Assembly: GCF_013409345.1 (NCBI RefSeq)
Contig: NZ_JACCBB010000001.1
Coordinates: 2,790,001-2,854,000 of the forward strand
Direction: 5' to 3'
DNA: 64,000 nt
Origin: Kineococcus aurantiacus
Lineage (GTDB): Bacteria > Actinomycetota > Actinomycetes > Actinomycetales > Kineococcaceae
Positions 27,803 to 36,484 of the stretch are shown one piece after another (position 1 is the stretch's first letter; every line of letters begins with the position of its first letter). Under the pieces are notes generated by a model that was not told the origin of the DNA, did no database searches, and saw nothing but the letters and a program-made list of their open reading frames with translations. The translations under genes were made by a program, and so were the position numbers.

Positions 27803-27937
27803 GTGCTCGACCACCGCTGTGCTTGATCACCGCTGTGCTTGATCACCGCTGTGCTTGATCACCGGGAGGTGGGTCGACCACCAGCCTTCGGTGATCAAGC
27901 ACTCCCGTGATCAAGCACTTCGGTGATCAAGCACTCC
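27800..27937. repeat. 16-bp repeat cluster A: four direct then three inverted units
   Basis: Forward units start at 27800, 27816, 27832 and 27848; the consensus is GCTGTGCTTGATCACC, and the first reads GCTGTGCTCGACCACC. After a 26-nt centre (27864-27889), inverted units start at 27890, 27906 and 27922 (GGTGATCAAGCACTCC and variants). All are exactly 16 bp apart. The units fold back as one long hairpin. The cluster lies between convergent clpB and the DUF1772-like gene, and the last unit contains that gene's stop codon. An equivalent cluster is at 50039-50172. Confidence 0.85.
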
Positions 27938-28373
27938 TGCGGGCCGCGAGGGCGGTGGCCGCGGCCACGACCACCAGCGCGCGGCGCACGACGTGCGCCC
28001 GCTCCCACCGCGCCCGCGCCTCCCGCCAGCCCGGGGCCTCGTGCCCCGGCCGCCAGGTGCGCAGCCGCTCGTTGACCGGCACGTGCACCCGGACGGTCAG
28101 CACGACCGCGCCCGCGACCGCGGCCACCGACGCCGCCCGCCACGGCGCGGACCGGGGCCGGGCCGCGGCCGCGAGCACGCCGGTCGTCGCGGCGGCCACC
28201 GACAGCGCGGGGGCCAGCCGGCGCATGACCGCGTCGGCGCGCTGCTGGTGCCGGACGTAGTCGTCGAAACCCATGGCCCGGCGTCGCCGGCCGAAGGGCT
28301 CGGGGACGACCGCCAGCACCAGGGCGGCGGTGCAGACGTCGTGGGCGAGGGCCGCGCGGGTCGGGAGGTCCAC
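27927..28373 (-). CDS. DUF1772-like membrane protein
   Basis: Small membrane protein of 148 aa. It has hydrophobic segments at about 10-25, 55-72, 80-95 and 130-145, and the VHVPVNERLRTW ... WREARARWERAHVVRR pattern of the DUF1772 (anthrone-oxygenase-like) family. GTG 28373 has GAGGAT 6 nt upstream, the leaderless geometry. The TGA stop lies inside the last inverted 16-bp repeat, so the C-terminus was set where the repeat begins. Function unknown. Confidence 0.7.
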   Translation of the reverse strand: MDLPTRAALAHDVCTAALVLAVVPEPFGRRRRAMGFDDYVRHQQRADAVMRRLAPALSVAAATTGVLAAAARPRSAPWRAASVAAVAGAVVLTVRVHVPVNERLRTWRPGHEAPGWREARARWERAHVVRRALVVVAAATALAARRSA

Positions 28374-28401
28374 GCCCCGATCCTCCCGCAGCGGGGTCCG
28401 T

Positions 28402-29133
28402 TCAGCCGCGCGCGGCGCGCTCGACGATCTCGGCGGCGAGGTCGCGCAGCTTGCGGTTGGTGTTCTGGGACTGCTTGGCCAGGTGCGCGAACGCCTCCTC
28501 GGGGGTGCAGTGCAGGCTGGCCACCAGCACGCCCTTGGCCTGCTCGATGGTCGCCCGCGACCGCATGGCCAGCTGCAGGTTCTCGCTCAGCGCCACCGCC
28601 GAGGCGTACAGAGCGTGGTTGGCCAGGGCGACCGCCGCGTACCCGGCGAACACCTGCAGCAGCTGCACCGCCTCGTCGTCCAGGGGGCCGTCCTCGAAGC
28701 GGTAGACGTTGATCCCGCCGAGGACCGGCTGCGGCATCGGCAGGCCCAGGGACAGGGAGTTGCGGACTCCCTGGCGGGCGGCCGCGCGGGCGAAGTCCGG
28801 GTACACCTCGTCGGTGGCGGTGTCGTCGACCCGGATCAGCACCCCGCCCTGGGCGGCGTCGACGCAGGGGCCGAAGCCGCGCTCGTACTGCCGCTCGTCC
28901 AGGGCGGCGGCCAGCGAACCGGTGAAGGCGGCGCTGTGGCCCTTCTCGCCCTCCAGCAGCGTCACCGACACCTCGTCGGCGCCGGGCACGCACCGCTGCG
29001 TCAGCTCGGCGACCCGGCCCAGGACCTCGGACAGCGGGGTCTGGCCCACGACGAGCCGGCTCAGCTCGGTGAAGGCGTCGGCGGGGTCCAGCAGCTGCCC
29101 GGCGGACGGGGACGGCTGGGGGGTCTCGGGCAC
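28402..29133 (-). CDS. GAF-ANTAR antitermination regulator
   Basis: Cytoplasmic regulator of 243 aa. A GAF domain (about 20-170; YERGFGPCVDAAQGG, GVRNSLSLGLPM) is joined to a C-terminal ANTAR RNA-binding domain (about 185-240; RATIEQAKGVLVA, TPEEAFAHLAKQSQNTNRKLRDLA). ANTAR proteins bind paired hexaloop hairpins in nascent RNA and prevent termination. The GAF domain may sense a small ligand or redox state. GTG 29133 has GGAGGAG 5 nt upstream. Target RNAs are not visible here. Confidence 0.9.
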   Translation of the reverse strand: MPETPQPSPSAGQLLDPADAFTELSRLVVGQTPLSEVLGRVAELTQRCVPGADEVSVTLLEGEKGHSAAFTGSLAAALDERQYERGFGPCVDAAQGGVLIRVDDTATDEVYPDFARAAARQGVRNSLSLGLPMPQPVLGGINVYRFEDGPLDDEAVQLLQVFAGYAAVALANHALYASAVALSENLQLAMRSRATIEQAKGVLVASLHCTPEEAFAHLAKQSQNTNRKLRDLAAEIVERAARG

Positions 29134-29291
29134 GGGATCTCCTCCGTGGTCGGCGCGACGCGCGGGCACGCTCCGCAGTGGACGCCGGGCCCGCGGGCCC
29201 GGCACCTGCGGGAGCTGTGGGTTCAACCCGCCGTCGCGCCCCCCGGGGGCGGCGCCACGGTGACGCAGTACCGCCAGGCTAGGTCCCCGCC

Positions 29292-29362
29292 CCACCGACG
29301 GCCACCGCACCGACGGCCCGCACGGACGGCACGCACCGGCGGCACGCACCGACGGCACGGGG
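29292..29362. repeat. Degenerate GCACCGACGGC repeats upstream of prfC
   Basis: About five imperfect copies of an 11-14-bp motif around GCACCGACGGC/GCACGGACGGC occur in the divergent gap before prfC. They may be spacer DNA or weak binding sites. Confidence 0.5.
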
Positions 29363-29391
29363 CACCCCCGCGGGGCGGGGATGATGGGGGG

Positions 29392-31008
29392 GTGAGCGCC
29401 GCCGACACCGTGACCCCGATCGACACCCCGGCCGAGCAGGTCGTGGCCGAGGCGCGCCGTCGCCGCACCATCGCCGTCATCTCCCACCCCGACGCCGGCA
29501 AGTCCACCCTCACCGAGGCCCTGGCCCTGCACGCCCGGGCGCTGCGCGAGGCCGGGCACGTCCACGGCAAGGCGGGCCGGGCGGGTGTCGTCACCGACTG
29601 GCAGGACATGGAGAAGCAGCGCGGGATCTCCATCAGCTCCGCCGTGCTGCAGCTGGACCACCGCGACACGGTCGTCAACGTCGTCGACACCCCCGGGCAC
29701 GCCGACTTCTCCGAGGACACCTACCGCGCGCTGACGGCCGTCGACGCGGTGATCATGCTGGTGGACGCGGCCCGCGGCATGGAGGTCCAGACCCGCAAGC
29801 TGTTCGGCGTCTGCAAGCAGCGCGGCCTGCCCGTCATCACCGTGGTCAACAAGTGGGACCGCCCCGGCCAGGAGGCCCTCGCCCTGCTCGACGAGGTGGA
29901 GACGGTGACGGGGCTGCGGCCCACGCCCGTGACGTGGCCCGTCGGCATCGCCGGGGACTTCCGCGGCCTGCTCGACCGCACCACCGGCGCCTACACGAAG
30001 TACACCAAGGCCCCCGGCGGGGCGACGCTCGCCGTCGAGCAGCACTTCGACGCCGCCGGCGCGGCCGAGGTCGAGGGGGCCGCCTGGCGGAGCGCCGTCG
30101 AGGAGCACGAGCTCCTGGCCGCCACCGGCGCCGACCACGACGAGGCCTCCTTCCTGGCGTTCGAGACGACCCCGGTGTTCTTCACCGCGGCCGTCGCCAA
30201 CACCGGGGTCGGGCAGGTCCTCGACGCCATCGTCGACATCGCCCCCGCCCCGCACGACCAGCCCGACGTCAAGGGCGAGGTCCGCGCCGTGACGGGCGGT
30301 TTCAGCGCCCAGGTCTTCAAGACCCAGACCGGGATGAACCCCGCCCACCGCGACCGGCTCGCGTTCGCCCGCATCCACTCCGGGGTGTTCCACCGCGGCA
30401 TGACCGTGCGCGACGACCGCAGCGGGCGCCCGATGGTCCTCAAGCACGTGCAGACGGTGTTCGGCTCGGACCGCTCCACCGTCGACGTGGCCTGGCCCGG
30501 GGACGTCATCGGCCTCGTCAACGCCCGGCACGTCAACGTGGGGGACACCCTGTCGGAGAACGGCCGGATCGCCTACCCGCCGCTGCCGGTGTTCGCCCCC
30601 GAGCACTTCCGCACCGTCCGCCCCAAGGACCTCGGCGCCGGCAAGCAGTTCCGCCAGGGGCTGCGGGAACTGGACGCCGAGGGGGTCGTGCGCGTCCTCA
30701 CCTCCGACTCCCGCGGCGACGGCGAACCGGTCCTGTCCGCCGTCGGGGCGCTGCAGTTCGACGTCGTGCAGTACCGCATGACGCACGAGTTCCGCTCGCC
30801 CGTGCTGTTCACCGAGCTGCCCTTCACCACCGCCCGCATCATCGACGCCAAGGACGCCCCGCTGCTGCGCGCCCACCGCGGGGCCGAGGTCGTCCAGCAC
30901 GCCGACGGCCGGGTGTTCGCCCTGTTCACCGACGAGTGGCGGGTCCGCAGCTTCGAGCGGGACAACCCCGACGTCCGGCTGGAGCAGCTCGTCGCGACCA
31001 GCGACTGA
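29392..31008 (+). CDS. prfC: Peptide chain release factor 3
   Basis: Translational GTPase RF3, 538 aa, which recycles RF1/RF2 after termination. G1 is SHPDAGKST, switch region KQRGISISSAV, G3 DTPGHADF, G4 NKWDRPG. The C-terminal RF3 domain contains PVFAPEHFRTVRPKD and GALQFDVVQYRM. GTG 29392 is preceded by GATGAT 6 nt upstream and has no ribosome site, so it is probably leaderless. Not every actinomycete has prfC. Confidence 0.95.
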   Translation: MSAADTVTPIDTPAEQVVAEARRRRTIAVISHPDAGKSTLTEALALHARALREAGHVHGKAGRAGVVTDWQDMEKQRGISISSAVLQLDHRDTVVNVVDTPGHADFSEDTYRALTAVDAVIMLVDAARGMEVQTRKLFGVCKQRGLPVITVVNKWDRPGQEALALLDEVETVTGLRPTPVTWPVGIAGDFRGLLDRTTGAYTKYTKAPGGATLAVEQHFDAAGAAEVEGAAWRSAVEEHELLAATGADHDEASFLAFETTPVFFTAAVANTGVGQVLDAIVDIAPAPHDQPDVKGEVRAVTGGFSAQVFKTQTGMNPAHRDRLAFARIHSGVFHRGMTVRDDRSGRPMVLKHVQTVFGSDRSTVDVAWPGDVIGLVNARHVNVGDTLSENGRIAYPPLPVFAPEHFRTVRPKDLGAGKQFRQGLRELDAEGVVRVLTSDSRGDGEPVLSAVGALQFDVVQYRMTHEFRSPVLFTELPFTTARIIDAKDAPLLRAHRGAEVVQHADGRVFALFTDEWRVRSFERDNPDVRLEQLVATSD

Positions 31009-31026
31009 CGACCCCTCGGTCGAGCC

Positions 31027-31755
31027 TCAGTCGAGCAGGCGCGCGACCTCGGCCCACGAGCGCACCACCGCGAACGCCCCGGCCTCGCGCAGCGCGGCCT
31101 CCCGGGCGGGGCGCTCGCCCTCGGGGACGAACTGCACCGTCCCGATCGTGGGGAACCCCGCGGCCACCGCGGACAGCGCCCCGTTGATCGAGTCCTCCAC
31201 GGCGACGGCCGTGTCCGGGCTCACCCCGAGCCGTCGCCCGGCCAGGGCGTAGACGGCCGGGTCCGGCTTCGAGGTCGGCACCGGCAGGGAGTCCTCGGCG
31301 CTGAACCGGCGGTCGGGGTCGAACAGGTCGGCCAGCCCCGCGACCTCCAGGCAGGCGTCCAGGCGGGAGGAGGCGCTGGAGGTCACCGCGGCCAGGACGA
31401 ACCGCCCGGACAGGGCCCGCAGGGGGCCCTGGACCGACGGGTCCGGGACCAGCACGGTGCGCAGGTGCGCCGTGACGACGTCCTTCTCCTGCGCGACCCA
31501 CCCGTCCAGCTCCGGGCCGGCCAGGTCCCGCCCGTACCCGCGGGCCAGTTCCTGCGCGGCCGCCCGGAAGTTCTTCCCGTTCGTCATGGCCTGCAGCTCC
31601 TCGGGGGCGAACTCCCGCTCGGCGCCCAGCTCGGTGAGGAACCTGTTCGTCACCCCCGCCGAGGCCGCGTAGGCGGGTTCCTCGGAGGGGAACAGGGTCC
31701 CGTCGGCGTCGCACAGGACCGTGGTGACCCGCTCCAGCGGGGCGGCCGGGCTCAC
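31027..31755 (-). CDS. HAD-family phosphatase/phosphomutase
   Basis: HAD hydrolase of 242 aa with motif I DADGTLFPSE, motif II TSSAS, motif III KPDP and motif IV VEDSINGA, in the style of beta-phosphoglucomutase or sugar-phosphate phosphatases. It is the last gene of the polyol operon, with its GTG overlapping the dehydrogenase stop. It may dephosphorylate a polyol or sugar phosphate, so that the dehydrogenase can act on the free polyol (inference). Confidence 0.88.
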   Translation of the reverse strand: MSPAAPLERVTTVLCDADGTLFPSEEPAYAASAGVTNRFLTELGAEREFAPEELQAMTNGKNFRAAAQELARGYGRDLAGPELDGWVAQEKDVVTAHLRTVLVPDPSVQGPLRALSGRFVLAAVTSSASSRLDACLEVAGLADLFDPDRRFSAEDSLPVPTSKPDPAVYALAGRRLGVSPDTAVAVEDSINGALSAVAAGFPTIGTVQFVPEGERPAREAALREAGAFAVVRSWAEVARLLD

Positions 31756-33254
31756 CAGCCCGCCCCCGTCGCCAGGTCCAGGTACAACCCGATGACCTCC
31801 CGCGGCCCCTGCTCCTCCAGCGCCCGCAGCGCCACCTCGACGCCGGACACGAACCCGGGGTCGTCGCGCAGGTCGCCGAACACGGTCTTCTCGCTCATCA
31901 ACGGCTCCGGTTCCTCCTGCCCCTGCCGGGCCAGCTCCACGAGCCGGTCGGCCAGCGGGCCCTCGACCGGGATCTGCTGCCCGGCGTAGTCGTACCCTCG
32001 CAGGAACCTCATCCACCCCGCCACCGCGAGCAGCAGCAACTGGTGCGGACGGCCCGCGTCCACGGCCGCCGTGATGGAGGGGAACACGTAGTTCGGCATC
32101 TTCGTGGACCCGCGCCGGCCCAGCCGGGTCAGCTGGTCACCCATCTGCGGGTTGGAGAACCGCTGCACGAGGGTCTGCTGGTACCGGTCCAGGTCGATGC
32201 CCGGCACCGGCGGCAGCAGCGGGGCGATCTCGTCGGCCAGCAGGTGCTCGAAGTAGGCGCGGAACACCCAGTCGCCCAGCACCTCGTCGATCGTGGAGTA
32301 CCCGGCGAGGATCCCCAGGTAGGCCAGGGCGCAGTGGCCGGCGTTGAGCATCCGCGTCTTCATCGCCTCGTAGGGGGCGACGTCGTCGACGAACTGCACC
32401 CCGACGCGGTCCAGCGGGGGACGGCCGCAGGCGAAGGTGTCCTCGACGATCCACTGGCGGAACGGTTCAGTGACGACCGGCCACCGGTCGTCGACCCCGA
32501 ACCGCCCGACCACCGCCTCGCGCTCGCCCGGTGTCGTGGTCGGGGTGATGCGGTCGACCATGCTGCTGGGGAACGCGCCCTCGGCCTCGATCCAGTCGGC
32601 CAGCTCCCCGTCGCGCAACCGCGCGAACGAGGTGACCGCGGTGCGGGCGGCCGTCCCGTTGTCGGGCATGTTGTCGCACGACAGGACGGTGAACGGCGGC
32701 AGCCCGTCGCGGCGCCGCCGGTCCAGGGCCTCGACGAGGAAACCGAACACCGTCCGCGGCGTGGCCGGGTCGGCCAGGTCCGCGCGCAGGTCGTCGTCGT
32801 CGGCGTCGAACTCGCCCGTGTGCGGGTCGATGCGGTAGCCCGTGCCCGTGATGGTGAGCGTCACGACCCGCGTCGTCGCCGCGGCCAGCGCATCCAGCAC
32901 GGCGCCGGGGTCGTCGGGGGCGAACAGGTAGTGCGTCAGCACGCCGACGACGCGGGCCCGTTCCTCCTCACCGCCGCGTTCGACGACGAGGAACAGGTCG
33001 TCCTGGTCGGCGAGGACCTGACCCATCTGCGGGCTGCGCAGGCCGACGCCCACCAGCCCCCAGCCGGTCTCGCCGGTGCGGGCCAGGTCGTCCAGGTACA
33101 CCGCCTGGTGGGCGCGGTGGAAACCGCCCACCCCGATGTGGACCACGGACGGCTGCAGCGCCGCCCGGTCGTAGCGGGGGGCGTCCACCCCGTCGGGCAG
33201 GTCGGCGAGGGTGTCGTCCCGCAGCGGGACGGGGGTGCCGGTCACCGCGTTCAC
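31752..33254 (-). CDS. Mannitol dehydrogenase family polyol dehydrogenase
   Basis: Long-chain polyol dehydrogenase (MtlK/MtlD superfamily) of 500 aa. The N-terminal Rossmann domain holds VVHIGVGGFHRAHQAVY and TLTITGTGY; LSCDNMPDNG follows. The catalytic KxxxxNxxH is present as KTRMLNAGH. It should oxidise mannitol, arabitol or a related polyol to a ketose with NAD+. GTG 33254 overlaps the SDR stop as GTGA; GTG 33263 is in frame but would overlap more. A decayed paralogue lies two genes upstream in the same operon. Confidence 0.9.
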   Translation of the reverse strand: MNAVTGTPVPLRDDTLADLPDGVDAPRYDRAALQPSVVHIGVGGFHRAHQAVYLDDLARTGETGWGLVGVGLRSPQMGQVLADQDDLFLVVERGGEEERARVVGVLTHYLFAPDDPGAVLDALAAATTRVVTLTITGTGYRIDPHTGEFDADDDDLRADLADPATPRTVFGFLVEALDRRRRDGLPPFTVLSCDNMPDNGTAARTAVTSFARLRDGELADWIEAEGAFPSSMVDRITPTTTPGEREAVVGRFGVDDRWPVVTEPFRQWIVEDTFACGRPPLDRVGVQFVDDVAPYEAMKTRMLNAGHCALAYLGILAGYSTIDEVLGDWVFRAYFEHLLADEIAPLLPPVPGIDLDRYQQTLVQRFSNPQMGDQLTRLGRRGSTKMPNYVFPSITAAVDAGRPHQLLLLAVAGWMRFLRGYDYAGQQIPVEGPLADRLVELARQGQEEPEPLMSEKTVFGDLRDDPGFVSGVEVALRALEEQGPREVIGLYLDLATGAGW

Positions 33255-34228
33255 CTCGCCCACCGGGCCCGCAGCGCCAGCAGGGCCTCACCGGGGCGGG
33301 GGAGGCGTTCGCTGACGGTCGTGAACAGGTCCCGGCGCACCAGGTGGCTCACGTGGTCACCGTGCACCTGCCCGGGGCCGGGGGTGGGCGTGTCCAGGAT
33401 GTCCGTCCCGGTGTCGGGCCGGTCGCTGGTCTGCATCCTGCGCCCCAGCACGCTCAGCACGGCGTCGGTCAGCCCCGGGTTCAGCTTCTCCCCGAGCAGG
33501 AACCCCAGGGAGGCGCCGCCGACCACGGCCTGCCGGCGCGGGTGCGTCGCCATCCGCGCGACGACGGCGGCGACCAGTTCGGGCGCGTACACCGGCGGCG
33601 GGGGTTTCGTGAGGCTGCCGGTGCGGTTGCGCGAGTGCTCCCAGAACGGGGTGCCGATGCCCGCGGGCAGGATCGTGCTCACCTTCGTCCGCGCACCGTC
33701 CGCGGCCAGTTCCACGCGCAGCGCGTCGTAGAACGAGCGGACCGCGAACTTCGACGCCGTGTACGGGGCGTGCAGGGGCAGGGAGCGGACGCCCTCGACC
33801 GAGGCCATGCCGACGAGGACCCCGCCGCCGGAGCGTTCCAGCGCCGGGACGGCGACCTGCGCGGCCGCGACGTGCCCGAGGTAGTTCACCTCGCTGACGC
33901 GGCGGAACTCCTCGAGCGGGATCTGCGCGATCGTCCCGTAGACGCTCACCCCGGCCATCGTGACCCAGGTGTCGAGGTGGCCGTGGGTGATCTCGGCCTC
34001 GGCGACCAGCGCCTGCAGGTCGTCGGGCCGGGTGATGTCGGTCCGCACGGCGTGCGCGCGGCCACCGGCGGCGGTGATCTGGTCCACGAGGGTGTTCAGG
34101 GCGTCGACGCCGCGGGAGGCGCACAGGACGGTGGCGCCGGCGCGGGCGAACCTCAGGGCCGTGGCGCGGCCGATGCCGCTGGAGGCGCCGAGGACGACGA
34201 CGACCTGGTCGGTCAGGGGTCTGGTCAC
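33251..34228 (-). CDS. Short-chain dehydrogenase with C-terminal extension
   Basis: SDR of 325 aa with cofactor motif GASSGIG, the Ser (GMASVEG) and YTASK catalytic residues, and an extra C-terminal segment of about 100 residues ending in GEALLALRARWAR. Such long SDRs are common in actinomycetes and often annotated only as oxidoreductases. It lies between the two mannitol-dehydrogenase paralogues with GTGA overlaps on both sides, so it probably acts on the same polyol or its ketose. Confidence 0.85.
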   Translation of the reverse strand: MTRPLTDQVVVVLGASSGIGRATALRFARAGATVLCASRGVDALNTLVDQITAAGGRAHAVRTDITRPDDLQALVAEAEITHGHLDTWVTMAGVSVYGTIAQIPLEEFRRVSEVNYLGHVAAAQVAVPALERSGGGVLVGMASVEGVRSLPLHAPYTASKFAVRSFYDALRVELAADGARTKVSTILPAGIGTPFWEHSRNRTGSLTKPPPPVYAPELVAAVVARMATHPRRQAVVGGASLGFLLGEKLNPGLTDAVLSVLGRRMQTSDRPDTGTDILDTPTPGPGQVHGDHVSHLVRRDLFTTVSERLPRPGEALLALRARWAR

Positions 34229-35460
34229 GAGAACTCCGCAGGGGTGGGGGAGGAGGGGGTCAGCACGTGCAGGGCCCGCTGCAGCTCGGCGGGCAGGTGC
34301 GGTTCGTCGGCGAGGGTCCCCAGGACGTCGTGGTGCCGTCGCAGCAGGTCGGCGGCCCCACCCGGGCCGCCGGTCGCCAGGAGCCAGCCGGCCAGCGCCT
34401 GGACCAGCCGTTCCCGGGGCCCGTCGTGGTCGACCGCCTGCCGCAGCGACGGCAGGACGTCGGCCCGGAACCGTTCCGGCCCGGGAACGTGGGGTTCCCG
34501 CCCGGGGTCGGCCGCCAGCCGGGCGAGCACGGCGGCGCGGTACTCGTCGAGCTCGTCGGCGGGAACCCCGAGGACCTGCTGCGCGGCCTCGGCCAGGAAA
34601 CCCTCCAGGAACTCGCGGACCCCGGGGACCGCCAGCGCCGCCCCCGCGGTCCGGGCCCCGGCGGCGGCGGCCGCGACGGCCAGCGCGTCGTGGGCGCCGT
34701 CGTGCAGGCGGGTGCGCAGGAGTTCGTGCGGGACGGTGCTGGGGACGAACCGGACGCCGACCCGGTCCAGCGGTGGGCGGCCGTCGGCGAAGTCGTCCTC
34801 GACGACCCAGCGCGGGCAGCCGGACTCCCCGGGCAGGCAGGGGTCGCAGACGCTGTTCGGGAAGGCGCCGTGCTCCCCGATCCACGCGGCCAGCCCGTCG
34901 TCGACGTCGCCGGCCAGGGCGAGCACCGCCTCCCGCAGCCGGGAACCGTTGCGCGGCGCGGCGGCGCAGCTGAGGGCCGTGAAGGGCCGGTGCCCGGCCG
35001 CGCGCCGGCGGGCCAGGGCCCCGACGAGGTACCCCACGGCGACCCGGGCCAGCGGGTCGTCCACCTCCCCGTCCACGTCCACGTCCACCAGCACCAGCCG
35101 GGTCGAGGGGGCGGCCAGCAGGGCCAGCTGCTCCTCCGAGCCGCCCGTCAGGCAGACGTGGTCGGTCAGCACCGTCACCTCGCGGGGAGGGTCGGTCAGC
35201 ACCTCGCGCCGGCGCAGCAGGTCCAGGTCCAGCGCGGTGCCGGGGGGCAGCAGCTCGACGCGGACCAGGCCCCAGTCGGTGCTGACGCGCCGCTGGGCGA
35301 GGTCGTCGACGTGGACGGCGTGGTAGGCGTGCTGCAGGCCCCGCACGCCGAGGTGGACGACGGCGGGGGTGAGCAGGTCGGGGTCGAGGGGCACGTCCGG
35401 CGGCAGGGTCGCCGTGCCGGCCGGAGGGGAGGGGTGGGACGTGCGGGAAGGGTCGATCAC
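34225..35460 (-). CDS. Degenerate mannitol dehydrogenase paralogue, predicted inactive
   Basis: Protein of 411 aa clearly built like the intact dehydrogenase (31752-33254) but with the key sites replaced. The Rossmann block GVGGFHRAH reads GVRGLQHAY, LSCDNMPDNG reads LSCAAAPRNG, and the catalytic KxxxxNxxH (KTRMLNAGH) reads RTRLHDGAH, losing the Lys and Asn. The frame is intact over its whole length, so it is expressed rather than a broken remnant. GTG 35460 has CGAGG 6 nt upstream. It may be a regulatory or structural partner of the active enzyme. It is the first gene of the operon after araC. Confidence 0.75.
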   Translation of the reverse strand: MIDPSRTSHPSPPAGTATLPPDVPLDPDLLTPAVVHLGVRGLQHAYHAVHVDDLAQRRVSTDWGLVRVELLPPGTALDLDLLRRREVLTDPPREVTVLTDHVCLTGGSEEQLALLAAPSTRLVLVDVDVDGEVDDPLARVAVGYLVGALARRRAAGHRPFTALSCAAAPRNGSRLREAVLALAGDVDDGLAAWIGEHGAFPNSVCDPCLPGESGCPRWVVEDDFADGRPPLDRVGVRFVPSTVPHELLRTRLHDGAHDALAVAAAAAGARTAGAALAVPGVREFLEGFLAEAAQQVLGVPADELDEYRAAVLARLAADPGREPHVPGPERFRADVLPSLRQAVDHDGPRERLVQALAGWLLATGGPGGAADLLRRHHDVLGTLADEPHLPAELQRALHVLTPSSPTPAEFS

Positions 35461-35559
35461 GGTGGACCTCGCGGACAGGGCGGGCCTGGCCGCTGCTGGA
35501 CCGGAACCTCGGAGGAGCGGCCGCAGCTTGGACCGTGGGGCGCGACCTGGGGCGGCGCC

Positions 35560-35588
35560 GGGGTCGGTCCGCACCGCGGACCGACCCC
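35560..35588 (-). terminator. Hairpin between araC and the polyol operon
   Basis: Perfect 13-bp arms (GGGGTCGGTCCGC) around a 3-nt loop, 47 bp past the araC stop in its direction of transcription and 100 bp before the next gene. It would separate araC from the operon or attenuate read-through. Confidence 0.65.
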
Positions 35589-35634
35589 GTCACTCCACCA
35601 CCGCCCGTGCGGGGCGGCAACCCGGCCGGGCCGC

Positions 35635-36435
35635 TCAGCCCGCGGCGAACGCGCCGGGGGTGGTCCCCAGGACGCGGCGGAAGTGCCGGTTCAGGTGCGG
35701 CTGGTCGTGGAAACCCGCCAGGACCGCCGCCTCGGCCGGCCGGTGCCCCGCCAGCAGCAGCCGGCGGGCGAGGTCGACGCGCCGGGCCGTGAGGTAGGCG
35801 TGCGGGGGCATCCCGACCTCGCGGGTGAAGGTCCGCACCAGGTGCGCCGCCGACACCCCCAGCTGCGCCGAGGCGTCGGTGAGCCGCACTCCCTCCACGA
35901 CGTGCCCGTCCAGCAGCGCGCGCAGGCGGCGGGCCAGCGGGACGTCGCGGACGGCCCGCGCCGGGGCCCGGCGCAGGTGCGCACCGACGGTGTCGAGGAG
36001 CACGGCCGCGCGGGACTCGACGTCGAGGGCGTCGGGACCGGGGCCACCGGGGCCGCCGGGTCCGGTGGCCAGCCGGGCGTGCAGGTCCCGGACGGCCGTC
36101 ACCAGCCGCGGGTCCGGCAGCTCGGGCGCGTCGACGGCCCGGCCCGCGAACCCCGGCGGCAGGGCGTCCTCGTCGAGGTACAGCACCTTCTTGCGGAACC
36201 CCGTGGCCGTCGCGGCCCGCCCGTCGTGCGGGACGTGCGGGGGCAGCAGCGTCAGCAGCGCGCCCGTGTCGTGGCCGCGGCGGCCGAGGTCGTAGTGGAC
36301 GGCGCCGTCCTCCACGAGCAGCAGCGTCCACGTGTCGTGGGTGTGCAGGGGGTAGGCGTGCTCCACGAAGCGGGCGTGCAGGACCTCGGCGACCCCGGGG
36401 AGCCCGGGCCGCCAGCTGCGCACCACCTCGCCCAC
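35635..36435 (-). CDS. AraC-family regulator
   Basis: Regulator of 266 aa with an N-terminal cupin-like ligand domain (HTHDTWTLLLVEDGAVHY, LLPPHVPHDGR) and a C-terminal pair of AraC helix-turn-helices (about 170-266; SAAHLVRTFTREVGMPPHAY, RRVDLARRLL, HDQPHLNRHFRRVLG). GTG 36435 has TACGTT 6 nt upstream on its strand, so it is probably leaderless. It precedes the polyol operon in the same direction and is its likely activator. Confidence 0.87.
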   Translation of the reverse strand: MGEVVRSWRPGLPGVAEVLHARFVEHAYPLHTHDTWTLLLVEDGAVHYDLGRRGHDTGALLTLLPPHVPHDGRAATATGFRKKVLYLDEDALPPGFAGRAVDAPELPDPRLVTAVRDLHARLATGPGGPGGPGPDALDVESRAAVLLDTVGAHLRRAPARAVRDVPLARRLRALLDGHVVEGVRLTDASAQLGVSAAHLVRTFTREVGMPPHAYLTARRVDLARRLLLAGHRPAEAAVLAGFHDQPHLNRHFRRVLGTTPGAFAAG

Positions 36436-36484
36436 GTCACGAACGTACAAGACCGGCCCGGTGGCCCCGGGCACTGTGGTGGGC

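Noticed and set aside
24415-27846. An 1143-codon minus-strand frame opposite clpB
   Set aside because: It is the mirror of the strongly biased clpB codons, with low-complexity Gly/Ala/Val/Asp composition and no motifs.
27800-27937. Repeat cluster A as a CRISPR array
   Set aside because: Units are contiguous without spacers, switch orientation, and there are no cas genes.
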